64,000 bases of DNA from positions 118,272 to 182,271 of the forward strand of contig NZ_JSYN01000019.1 in assembly GCF_000812965.1 (NCBI RefSeq), read 5' to 3'. The position numbers were made by a program, and so were the translations under genes. A model generated the notes under the pieces. It saw nothing but the letters and a program-made list of their open reading frames with translations, ran no database searches and was not told the DNA's origin. Positions 37,201-43,991 of the stretch are shown piece by piece (position 1 is the first letter of the stretch; every line of letters begins with the position of its first letter). Origin of the DNA: Pedobacter kyungheensis. GTDB taxonomy: Bacteria > Bacteroidota > Bacteroidia > Sphingobacteriales > Sphingobacteriaceae.

Positions 37201-37655
37201 AACATAAAATTCTGGTTTTCTCGCAGTTTGTAACCATGCTCGATTTGATTAAAAAAGAACTCGACAAGCGGCATATTGGTTATGCTTATCTCACCGGCCA
37301 GACAAGGAACAGGGAAGAGGTGGTGACTTCGTTTCAGCAAAATAAAGATATTCCAGTTTTTCTGATTAGCCTTAAGGCCGGGGGAACGGGACTGAATTTA
37401 ACAGAGGCAGATTATGTTTACCTGGTTGATCCATGGTGGAACCCCGCAGTAGAGAACCAGGCCATTGACCGTGCTTACCGCATTGGCCAGCATAAAAACG
37501 TAATGGCAGTGCGGCTTATTTGCCCCGATACAATTGAAGAAAAAATTATGAAGCTGCAGGCCACTAAAAAGGATTTGGTCAGTAACCTGATCCAAACCGA
37601 GGGTAGTTTTTTCAAAAATTTAACCAAAAAAGAGTTGTTGGGATTGCTGAGTTAG
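34242..37655 (+). CDS. SWIM zinc-finger SNF2 family helicase
   Basis: A 1137-residue DNA-translocase-type ATPase. A SWIM zinc finger lies near 87-101 (SCRCATPKNKLCTH). A long middle region of the type found in bacterial SNF2 proteins leads to the helicase core: DDMGLGKT (about 703-710), the Walker B motif LDESQ (800-804), and TGTPVEN motif III. The C-terminal lobe has FSQFVTMLD, SLKAGGTGLNLT and DRAYRIGQ. Such proteins occur in bacterial chromosomes with unclear roles, possibly in transcription or repair. Long flanking repeats (34079-34159 and 37709-37814) surround it. Confidence 0.93.
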   Translation: MNETVTTQLRSEENPYDYILRDFNLKDLSEIVILKHLGGLVRTDVKGFYHLHPEQIEIDFAAFSQGEAVEPFPVVMVLQQNNSVKLSCRCATPKNKLCTHQAQVLYNILQRKALRIFFDANLRREKLIKIAIDYGLEKEANPDLLFNLTYQQDEVEIKPKMEALQPFNKEAQQNLADLLLPQTKSEIKAWDKGDLSKMILVLGQHRYYNHLTIELFEAAITKTGKVKNPLKGIHPADLIFKTEDTDLLKFFSGITTFQQNYNTDQSEVEIEALKAIVKNPAKIPVYLQDVQQSSVIQPSSISAVDVQPLNVDLRLAVNQREDYYEITGRLIIEGKSYELDNLQLVHQYFIKLKNQLYLIGRLDFLRVIGFFKKQSNRLILHKSKYPEFQKAILIQLEGSIHVDYSYLKPATKSQIEEKGFDLENEQLIYLSESEDFILLTPVMRYGNLEIPVLSKKQIQAQDKFGNVFKLNRDEKAELQFVSNIIRSHPYFYEQIENDFLFEQNKYDSFYLHRKRFLEEAWFLDAFEIWRNKGIQVLGFNQLKNNKLSEFKPEINIEVISGLDWFETKVEVKFARQVVPLKHLHKSIRNKSRFVKLDDGTEGILPQEWVEKFASYFNAGEITEDAILTPKIKFATVNELYEDALLDGEVKNELQLYKQKFEGANAIEEVEVPSALQATLRHYQKDGLNWLNFLDDFNFGSCLADDMGLGKTIQILAFILSQREKVKHNTNLVVVPASLIFNWKAEVEKFAPSIQVKTIYAGERSKTTEDFDQYEIILTSYGTLLSDVRFLKDYRFNYIFLDESQLIKNPESQRYKAVRMLQSRNKVAITGTPVENNTFDLYGQLSFACPGLFGSKQQFADLYSTPIDQFKDSRRADELQRKIRPFILRRTKEQVAKELPDKTEIILYCEMGEEQREVYEANKKEIQDYILGKQEDELPKSSMHVLKSITTLRQICNSAALLADGKSYLQASSKIDVLLEQIENKAGKHKILVFSQFVTMLDLIKKELDKRHIGYAYLTGQTRNREEVVTSFQQNKDIPVFLISLKAGGTGLNLTEADYVYLVDPWWNPAVENQAIDRAYRIGQHKNVMAVRLICPDTIEEKIMKLQATKKDLVSNLIQTEGSFFKNLTKKELLGLLS

Positions 37656-37708
37656 AAGGTTTTGCTATTGGTTTACAGAGATAATTTAGATAGCCCCAGA
37701 ATGACGCC

Positions 37709-37814
37709 CGTCATTTCGAGCGGAGTGCAACGTAGTCGAGAACCCGAAGGCTCAGCGAAGCTAAATCTATCAAGATAGATCTCTCCATTACGCTGCGCTT
37801 CAGTCGAGATGACG
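37709..37814. repeat. CGTCAT-ended element, copy B
   Basis: Starts CGTCATTTCGAGCGGAG and ends CAGTCGAGATGACG, with an internal ATCTATC-AA-GATAGAT hairpin. It is the inverted counterpart of copy A on the other side of the helicase gene. Confidence 0.75.
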
Positions 37815-37838
37815 ATTTCTATTTTGGACTTTGACTAG

Positions 37839-38657
37839 TTAGATCCCCACCTCGAAATCGTAATCCAAATACTTCGGCACATTCAAACTCTCTACAATTT
37901 TCCAGTTTTTCTTTTCGGCAATAAACTCAGGTATAGCTAACCCCGATGCTTTGGCCGCTTCCATATAAAAATCCATTTTCGCGGAGTGTGTAGGCGAGCA
38001 GGCATGATAAATGCGGCCAAAGGCTTGTTTTTCCAATAACCGGATAGCAATACCAACTGCATCTGTTTGATGGATGAGATTTACCGGTGCTAAACCATTG
38101 GGTACGCCGGTTTTGCCTGCAAAGAACCTTCCCGGGTTACGGTCGGGACCAATTAATCCTGCAAAGCGGATAATGGTAGAATTAGGGCATCCAGCGCTTA
38201 AAATTTCTTCAGCAGCTACCACAACCTTGCCCGAATCGGTATCCGGACAAGTTGTGCTTTCTTCGTTTACCAACTGGTTTTCATCTGCAAAAACACTCGT
38301 TGAACTGATGAGTACAATTTGGGCTGTTTTGCCTTTGGCAGCCGCTATAATCGACTTAATTTTTGCAGGATAATCCTGCAGCTCGGTTGAGTTTCTTTTT
38401 GGCGGGATACAAATAAACAAGGCATCACATTCAAAAAAGGAAGGATCTGCTTCAATTTTTGCTGTTGTGAAATTAACCAGATAAGGCACAATTTGTGCAT
38501 CGACCAATGTAGTAAGTTTAATTTCGGTAGTGGTTGAACCATTAACTGAATAGCCGCGGGCAACCAGTGCTTTGGCAAACGCAAAGCCAAACCAGCCACA
38601 ACCTAAAACCGAAACCTTTTTAATTGCCTTTTGATGCACTTTAGAACCTGAAATCAT
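37839..38657 (-). CDS. NAD(P)-binding epimerase-like protein (YeeZ type)
   Basis: A 272-residue Rossmann-fold protein. The nucleotide motif is VLGCGWFGFAFAKAL, with the LFICIPP segment, and ISSTSVFAD lies where the SDR Ser/Tyr region would be. The YxxxK pair is not evident; the C-terminal half has the YHACSPTHSAKMDFY segment typical of YeeZ-like epimerases. Enzyme activity unproven. It sits next to another epimerase-like gene on the same strand, 30 bases apart. Confidence 0.75.
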   Translation of the reverse strand: MISGSKVHQKAIKKVSVLGCGWFGFAFAKALVARGYSVNGSTTTEIKLTTLVDAQIVPYLVNFTTAKIEADPSFFECDALFICIPPKRNSTELQDYPAKIKSIIAAAKGKTAQIVLISSTSVFADENQLVNEESTTCPDTDSGKVVVAAEEILSAGCPNSTIIRFAGLIGPDRNPGRFFAGKTGVPNGLAPVNLIHQTDAVGIAIRLLEKQAFGRIYHACSPTHSAKMDFYMEAAKASGLAIPEFIAEKKNWKIVESLNVPKYLDYDFEVGI

Positions 38658-38687
38658 AGTGCCTAAAGATAGCTTTCTGCCGGTAAT

Positions 38688-39626
38688 TTATTTGTCAATT
38701 CTGTTCTTGTACAAGGTTTTCGATAAGGCTAAAATGCCATCGTGGTAACTGGTTGGTTTAAAGTTAAAAGCTTTTTCAAATTTTGTGGAATCGAAATGGT
38801 AATCGTGATCGTACTGGTAATACATTTCAACAGTGCCCGCTACTACTTTTTTAAATAAGCCAACCAAACGGAGCATCAGTTTATTAATTACCGAATAACG
38901 GGCTTTAGTGCCGTAAATTTGCGCGGCCATTTCAATAAAAGCTTTTCCTTTTAAAGGAGCTGCGGTTGGTAAATGCCAGATCTGGTTGCCCGAATCGGGT
39001 GTTTGGCCCAAGAGAAAGAGCGCTTTGCCGGCATCCGGAATGTAAGTAAAGCTATGTAAGGTATTGGGATTTCCTATCCACTGGCCGCTGGTATTTTTGG
39101 CATATTTGTCCAGTATCATCATATCGAAGAAACTGTTCATAGAATCGGTGCCATAAAAATCGGCTGCACGGGCTATGGTTGCATTAATGTGGCCTGCTTT
39201 GCTCTCATCCATTAATTGCTGAGCTATTTTTGCCCTCACTTCGCCTTTCAGGCTGCAAGGATGGTAAGGCGTATTCTCCGTCATCGGCCCTTTTACCAGC
39301 CCATACATGTAAACATTGTCGAAAAAGATTAATCGTGCTCCCGTTTGCTTACAGGCATTAATCACATTTTGAATAATAACGGGCCACTGTTGCTGCCATA
39401 TTTGGGCATCATAAACTAAACCGGCGCACAAATAAATGATGCTCGAGCCTGCTGTTGCGGCAAGTACTTCCTGTTCGTTCAACAAATCAGCCTTTTGCCA
39501 GCTTACATTGGGATTGTTGGTCGCTACCGGTTTACGGCTTACCAGCCTAAGGGTTTGGTTATGGGCAATTAATTCCTGGGTTAATGCGTTTGCTGTTGGC
39601 CCGCCGGCGCCTAATATCGTGTGCAT
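38688..39626 (-). CDS. NAD-dependent epimerase/dehydratase-like protein
   Basis: A 312-residue extended SDR. The dinucleotide site is TILGAGGPTANALTQEL; DNVYMYG (with Tyr and neighbouring residues) lies about position 100-110, followed by NATIARAADFYGTDS. The canonical YxxxK is not clear. It resembles NAD-dependent epimerases acting on unknown sugars or small metabolites. A separate start is clear and the frame is intact. Confidence 0.8.
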   Translation of the reverse strand: MHTILGAGGPTANALTQELIAHNQTLRLVSRKPVATNNPNVSWQKADLLNEQEVLAATAGSSIIYLCAGLVYDAQIWQQQWPVIIQNVINACKQTGARLIFFDNVYMYGLVKGPMTENTPYHPCSLKGEVRAKIAQQLMDESKAGHINATIARAADFYGTDSMNSFFDMMILDKYAKNTSGQWIGNPNTLHSFTYIPDAGKALFLLGQTPDSGNQIWHLPTAAPLKGKAFIEMAAQIYGTKARYSVINKLMLRLVGLFKKVVAGTVEMYYQYDHDYHFDSTKFEKAFNFKPTSYHDGILALSKTLYKNRIDK

Positions 39627-39719
39627 AGCTTTTCTTTTTTGATTGACTCAAAGTTAGCTGTGCTTTGATGCAGAAAACGTTAACAAAAGATAATGAATAC
39701 AAAAAGTATAAGAATAGGC

Positions 39720-40322
39720 TTAGTGCTGTAATAAGGTTCTTTTACGAATGCGCGAAAGTGAAACAGGCGTAATGCCCAGAAAATTGGCAATAAAATGCTG
39801 CGGAACCCGCTGAAAAATATCGCCGGCCGTCTTCTCGAGTGCAGTATAACGCTCTTCGGGACTTTGTGTTATAAAAGCGGTAACCCGGTCTTCGTAACAA
39901 CAGATGTAATATTCGGCTATTAAACGACCAAAACGTTCCATTTTTAAGGCCAGTAGCGGGTGGTTTAACATCTGCTGCAAATGCTGGTAAGAAATCATTA
40001 CCAGTTCGGTTTCTTCAAGGGCTTGAATGTAATTGCGGTTTGGGGTCCGTTTAACAAAACTTTTGTAAGCGCTCATCAATTCATTTTCAAAGCTAAAGTA
40101 TCCGGTAATCTCCTGACCGTCTTTGATATGGTAATAGCGTACAGCCCCACGGGTAATAAAGGCCATATAGTCGCACACCTTTCCTTCGACGGCAAAATGT
40201 TCCTTTTTGTTTAGACTCGAAAAACTGAGGTAAGTGGTAAAGATTTCCCACTCTGTATCGCTAAAGGTTACAAATTGGGTAATACCGATTCTAAATGCTT
40301 TAAGTTGAGACTGTTTATCCAT
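39720..40322 (-). CDS. Crp/Fnr family transcriptional regulator
   Basis: A 200-residue regulator. The N-terminal cyclic-nucleotide-like beta-barrel has HFAVEGKVCDYMAFITRGAVRYY. The C-terminal helix-turn-helix includes VPQHFIANFLGITPVSLSRIRK. The barrel lacks the usual cAMP-contact pattern, so the ligand is unknown; this Bacteroidota subfamily often has none proven. Adjacent epimerase-like gene lies downstream with a 90-base gap. Confidence 0.9.
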   Translation of the reverse strand: MDKQSQLKAFRIGITQFVTFSDTEWEIFTTYLSFSSLNKKEHFAVEGKVCDYMAFITRGAVRYYHIKDGQEITGYFSFENELMSAYKSFVKRTPNRNYIQALEETELVMISYQHLQQMLNHPLLALKMERFGRLIAEYYICCYEDRVTAFITQSPEERYTALEKTAGDIFQRVPQHFIANFLGITPVSLSRIRKRTLLQH

Positions 40323-40370
40323 ACCAGAGGTGAAATTCTGATTAAAGATACAGATTTGCAGGCAATAGTA

Positions 40371-40952
40371 TTAACCCTTACCGAGGTTATAACAAGCCCT
40401 GCAGCGGGGTTCGTAGCTTTCTTTTTCGCCAAGCAATACGGTAGCTTCGTCGGCAGCCGTGCGGTAGCTGTATAAAGCAGGGTTGCCACAGCAAACACAA
40501 ACTGCATTTACCTTTGTTACATGTTCGGCAATGGCCATTAGCGCTGGCATGGGGCCAAAAGGCCTGCCGGTAAAATCCATATCCAAACCTGCAACGATTA
40601 CGCGGATACCTCTGAGGGCTAATTTATTGCAGACATCAGGCAATTCATCATCAAAAAACTGGGCTTCATCAATGCCTACCACCTGGGTATTGGTACCCAG
40701 TAATAAAATGGCCGAGGCACTATCAACAGGTGTTGAATTAATCGAGTTTAAATCGTGCGAAACCACAGCTGTTTCATGGTAACGGGTATCAGTTCTGGGC
40801 TTAAAGATTTCGACATTCAATTTAGCAATCTGGGCTCTTTTTAGCCGGCGAATCAGTTCTTCTGTTTTGCCCGAAAACATGGAGCCGCATACCACTTCAA
40901 TACTTCCCGAAAATTCGCCCCTTCTTCTAAAATTTTGTTCGCTAAATAACAT
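40371..40952 (-). CDS. tdk: Thymidine kinase
   Basis: A 193-residue type II thymidine kinase of the nucleotide salvage pathway. The P-loop is GSMFSGKT (23-30), the DEAQFF segment carries the catalytic Glu region, and the Zn-finger Cys pairs are VCVCCGNPA and RCRACYNL. The lasso loop YRTAADEATVLLG lies between them. Length and layout are typical. It is upstream of the Crp/Fnr gene on the minus strand. Confidence 0.95.
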   Translation of the reverse strand: MLFSEQNFRRRGEFSGSIEVVCGSMFSGKTEELIRRLKRAQIAKLNVEIFKPRTDTRYHETAVVSHDLNSINSTPVDSASAILLLGTNTQVVGIDEAQFFDDELPDVCNKLALRGIRVIVAGLDMDFTGRPFGPMPALMAIAEHVTKVNAVCVCCGNPALYSYRTAADEATVLLGEKESYEPRCRACYNLGKG

Positions 40953-41075
40953 GCCTTATTTTTTATTCCCCAGTATCAGCCCGATAATTTTTAAACCGAA
41001 CAAATATGAGAATTATGTGTTATTTTTGAAGAGATAGTTACCAACATAAATCGATCAGAAATTCGTTTTAACTTT

Positions 41076-42269
41076 ATGATGAACCAACAAGATATTTTCA
41101 AAAAGATAGGCAGTATTTTAACAGAGTTGAATGAGCAATACCAGTTTTTAGCTCAAAATCCTCAGCAACTGAATGATTTGGAACTCGAACTTTTCCTGGC
41201 CAATGCACATTTCCTTTCCGATCACGTTAATATCGTAAAAAAACTAAATACCATCATTGAAGATAAAACACCTGAACCGGGCAATCACCCGCGTTTAGCT
41301 GAACAAAATACAATTATTCTGCCCGAAGCCCCTAAAAGCTATGCAGAAGATGATGAGTGCTTCGATCCGCAGGAACTGGAAGAAGTAGCTACTGCAGAAG
41401 AAGAGGAAGCACGCGTTGATATTAAGCCTGCACAGGAGATTATAGATGAGGAAGCCGCTGAAGTTGAAAAAGCCGTTGAGCTAGAAAAAACAGCTTCAAC
41501 AATCAATAACGATTTCTTTAAACCAGATCAGGACGATCATACTTTTGAATTTGTGCTGGGCACGCATGATGAAAATGCACAGTTTGATTACGAGTTAAAA
41601 CCTGCTGAAGAAATCTTTGACCGGCCTTTAAGTAAAGAGGAAGCCGAAATTCTGGCTCAAAAGAAAAGAATACACGAAAAAGAAAGAGCATTACCCGCTG
41701 ATGAAACTCCTTTGCCTGCCGAAGAAGATGAAATTGGTCCTGAACCTTTTTTAATTGATCATGAAGTGGAAGAAGAAGTAGTAGCGGCTGTTACACCTAC
41801 ACCGAAAGAAGAACCGGTAGCTGTCGCCACGAAGCCTATCGAGGCACTTAAGGATGTAAAACTGGATGAGCCTGTCATTTCGCCGCCTGTTGAGCATGAA
41901 AGACCATTGTTTACACCAGAGGCTGTTCCGGTAAAACCAACACCAGAGCCTGTGGCAGCAAAACCTGTTCAAAGTTTAAATGAGTTATTGGCGCAAACAA
42001 ATGGCAAAAACGAGGAGACTGTAAAAGCACCAATAGCCGATTTAAAACAGGCGATTAGCTTAAACGAAAAATTGCTTTTCATCAAAGATCTTTTTAACGG
42101 CTATAACCTGGCTTACTCTGAAGCGATTGATATTGTAAATAAAATGAACAGTTTTGAAGCTGCTGACGGCTTCCTGCAAAATAACTATGCTGCAAAGAAT
42201 AACTGGGCCAGTAAGCAGGGCACGGTTGATCAGTTCTACGAATTGTTGAACAGAAGGTTTAGCAGGTAA
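41076..42269 (+). CDS. Acidic, Pro/Glu-rich hypothetical protein
   Basis: A 397-residue soluble protein. The N-terminal 70 residues (DIFKKIGSILTELNEQYQFL) look helical; residues about 75-310 are rich in Glu, Ala, Pro and Lys and probably disordered; the C-terminal 70 residues (INEKLLFIKDLFNGYNLAY-like segment) form a second helical domain. A second ATG lies three bases downstream of the first. I do not recognise the family. It is convergent with rodA, and the repeat array lies between the two stop codons. Confidence 0.7.
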   Translation: MMNQQDIFKKIGSILTELNEQYQFLAQNPQQLNDLELELFLANAHFLSDHVNIVKKLNTIIEDKTPEPGNHPRLAEQNTIILPEAPKSYAEDDECFDPQELEEVATAEEEEARVDIKPAQEIIDEEAAEVEKAVELEKTASTINNDFFKPDQDDHTFEFVLGTHDENAQFDYELKPAEEIFDRPLSKEEAEILAQKKRIHEKERALPADETPLPAEEDEIGPEPFLIDHEVEEEVVAAVTPTPKEEPVAVATKPIEALKDVKLDEPVISPPVEHERPLFTPEAVPVKPTPEPVAAKPVQSLNELLAQTNGKNEETVKAPIADLKQAISLNEKLLFIKDLFNGYNLAYSEAIDIVNKMNSFEAADGFLQNNYAAKNNWASKQGTVDQFYELLNRRFSR

Positions 42270-42304
42270 GGCGTTTAGCGGTAAGCGTTTGGCGGTCTTG
42301 ATCG

Positions 42305-42717
42305 TCCGCGTTTGTAACGCGGATGCATGAACCCGGCATTTGCAATGCCTCTTGCCACTTAAATAAAACCCGTCCTGTTCGAATCGAGCTTTAAGATAAA
42401 TTGCTGGATGGTAAAATCAGTAGATTGTCCGCGTTTGTAACGCGGATGTATGAGCTTGGCATTTGTAATGCCTCTTGATGCTTAAATAAATCTCATTCTG
42501 TTCGAGTCGAGCTTTAAGATAAGTTGCAGGATGGTAAAATCTAAAGATCGTCCGCGTTTGTAACGCGATGCCAGAACCCGGCATTTGCAATGCCTCTTGC
42601 TCCTTAAATAAAACCCGTCCTGTTCGAATCGAGCTTTAAGATAAATTGCTGGATGGTAAAATCAGTAGATCGTCCGCGTTTGTAACGCGGATGCCGGAAC
42701 ATGGCATTTGCAATGCC
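42305..42717. repeat. Array of four REP-like elements alternating with rodA-tail copies
   Basis: Elements at 42305-42349, 42428-42472, 42551-42594 and 42673-42717 each fold as hairpin 1 (TCCGCGTT-TGT-AACGCGGA), 11 bases, hairpin 2 (GGCATT-TGY-AATGCC); the third copy lacks one G in hairpin 1. Between them are about 60-base segments (42359-42418, 42482-42541, 42604-42663) resembling the 3' end of rodA. Period 122-123 bases. Confidence 0.9.
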
Positions 42718-42726
42718 TCTTGCTCC

Positions 42727-43989
42727 TTAAATAAAACCCATTCTGTTCGAATCTAGCTTTAGAAAGATAAACAGCAGGATAGTAAAACTCCAAAGCGACG
42801 ATCCTCCGTAGCTAATTAAAGGTAAGGGAATCCCAATAACCGGAATAATACCTATCGTCATCCCGATATTGATAAATACGTGGAAAAACAGGATACAGGC
42901 CACGCTGTAACCATAAACCCGCGAAAATGTAGAACGTTGTCGCTCTGCCAGATTAATTAATCTGAGCAGTAAAAAGATGTACAAGCCAATTACAACTGAA
43001 CAACCTAAAAAACCCCACTCTTCGCCAATGGTGGAAAAGATAAAGTCGGTACTTTGCTCAGGTACATAGCCATATTTGGTTTGTGTACCCTGTAAAAAGC
43101 CACGTCCTGTTGCCTGCCCCGAGCCAATGGCAATCTGCGACTGGATTACATTATAGCCCGCACCCTTATTATCTGTTTTAAGACCGAGCATCAGCTCGAT
43201 ACGGCTGCGCTGGTGCGGTGCCAGTACTTTTTCGTAAGCAATTTTAACCACAAAAAGATAGGCAATGGCGATTAAGGTTACTAAAACGGTAGAAATAATT
43301 ATTTTTTGTTTTCTCCTGTTATTGTAGATAAACAGTCCTCCAATAGCAGTAAGTACAAGAATTATCAGGTAGGTGGGAACTAAGAAATCGGCAACAAACA
43401 GCACGATCATGCCCAGGAAAATCAACAGAAAATAACCCGACAAGCCTTCGCGGTACAACGGGAACATAAAAGCCAGGAAAACCAGTGCCGAACCTGTATC
43501 AGGTTGCAACATGATCAGTAACAATGGTGCCAAAACAATTAATCCCGCAATAACAATCGATTTAATGTCTCTGAATTTTGGATTAAAAGTACTTACATAA
43601 CGTGCCAAAAGCAGTGCTGTGCCAAATTTGGCAAACTCTGAAGGTTGCAGCCTGAAAGAGCCTATTGGTATCCAGGCCTGATTACCACCAACATTTCTGC
43701 CGACAAATAGCACCGCTACCAAAAGCAGTAAAGTTATGCCATAGATAAAAGGAGCGAAAACATTAAACAGTCGCCCATCGAACAAAAGTATTGATAGGCC
43801 CAGCACTAAACCGGTAATAATATAGATTAACTGTTTCCCATAAAGGGCACCAATATCAAATGCAGCTGATTTTTCGGGTGGTACCGAAGCAAAAATATTG
43901 GTAAAACCAACCGCGCATAACGCGATGTAGATTAAAACGGTAATCCAGTCTACATTAAAAAAGAAGCGGTTTCCTCCCTGTTGCTGCAT
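42727..43989 (-). CDS. rodA: Rod shape-determining SEDS glycosyltransferase RodA
   Basis: A 420-residue polytopic membrane protein of the SEDS family, which polymerises peptidoglycan during elongation together with PBP2. About ten membrane helices are visible. Family markers include GRNVGGNQAWIPIGSFRLQPS (about 100-120) and the final helices with PVIGIPLPLISYGGSS. The C-terminal 18 residues (TILLFIFLKLDSNRMGFI) recur in degraded form in the array downstream. It follows mrdA by 2 bases. Confidence 0.94.
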   Translation of the reverse strand: MQQQGGNRFFFNVDWITVLIYIALCAVGFTNIFASVPPEKSAAFDIGALYGKQLIYIITGLVLGLSILLFDGRLFNVFAPFIYGITLLLLVAVLFVGRNVGGNQAWIPIGSFRLQPSEFAKFGTALLLARYVSTFNPKFRDIKSIVIAGLIVLAPLLLIMLQPDTGSALVFLAFMFPLYREGLSGYFLLIFLGMIVLFVADFLVPTYLIILVLTAIGGLFIYNNRRKQKIIISTVLVTLIAIAYLFVVKIAYEKVLAPHQRSRIELMLGLKTDNKGAGYNVIQSQIAIGSGQATGRGFLQGTQTKYGYVPEQSTDFIFSTIGEEWGFLGCSVVIGLYIFLLLRLINLAERQRSTFSRVYGYSVACILFFHVFINIGMTIGIIPVIGIPLPLISYGGSSLWSFTILLFIFLKLDSNRMGFI

Positions 43990-43991
43990 CG

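Noticed and set aside
34242..37655. SNF2 helicase as part of a restriction or defence island
   Set aside because: No methyltransferase, nuclease or other defence gene lies beside it; neighbours are ordinary metabolic genes.
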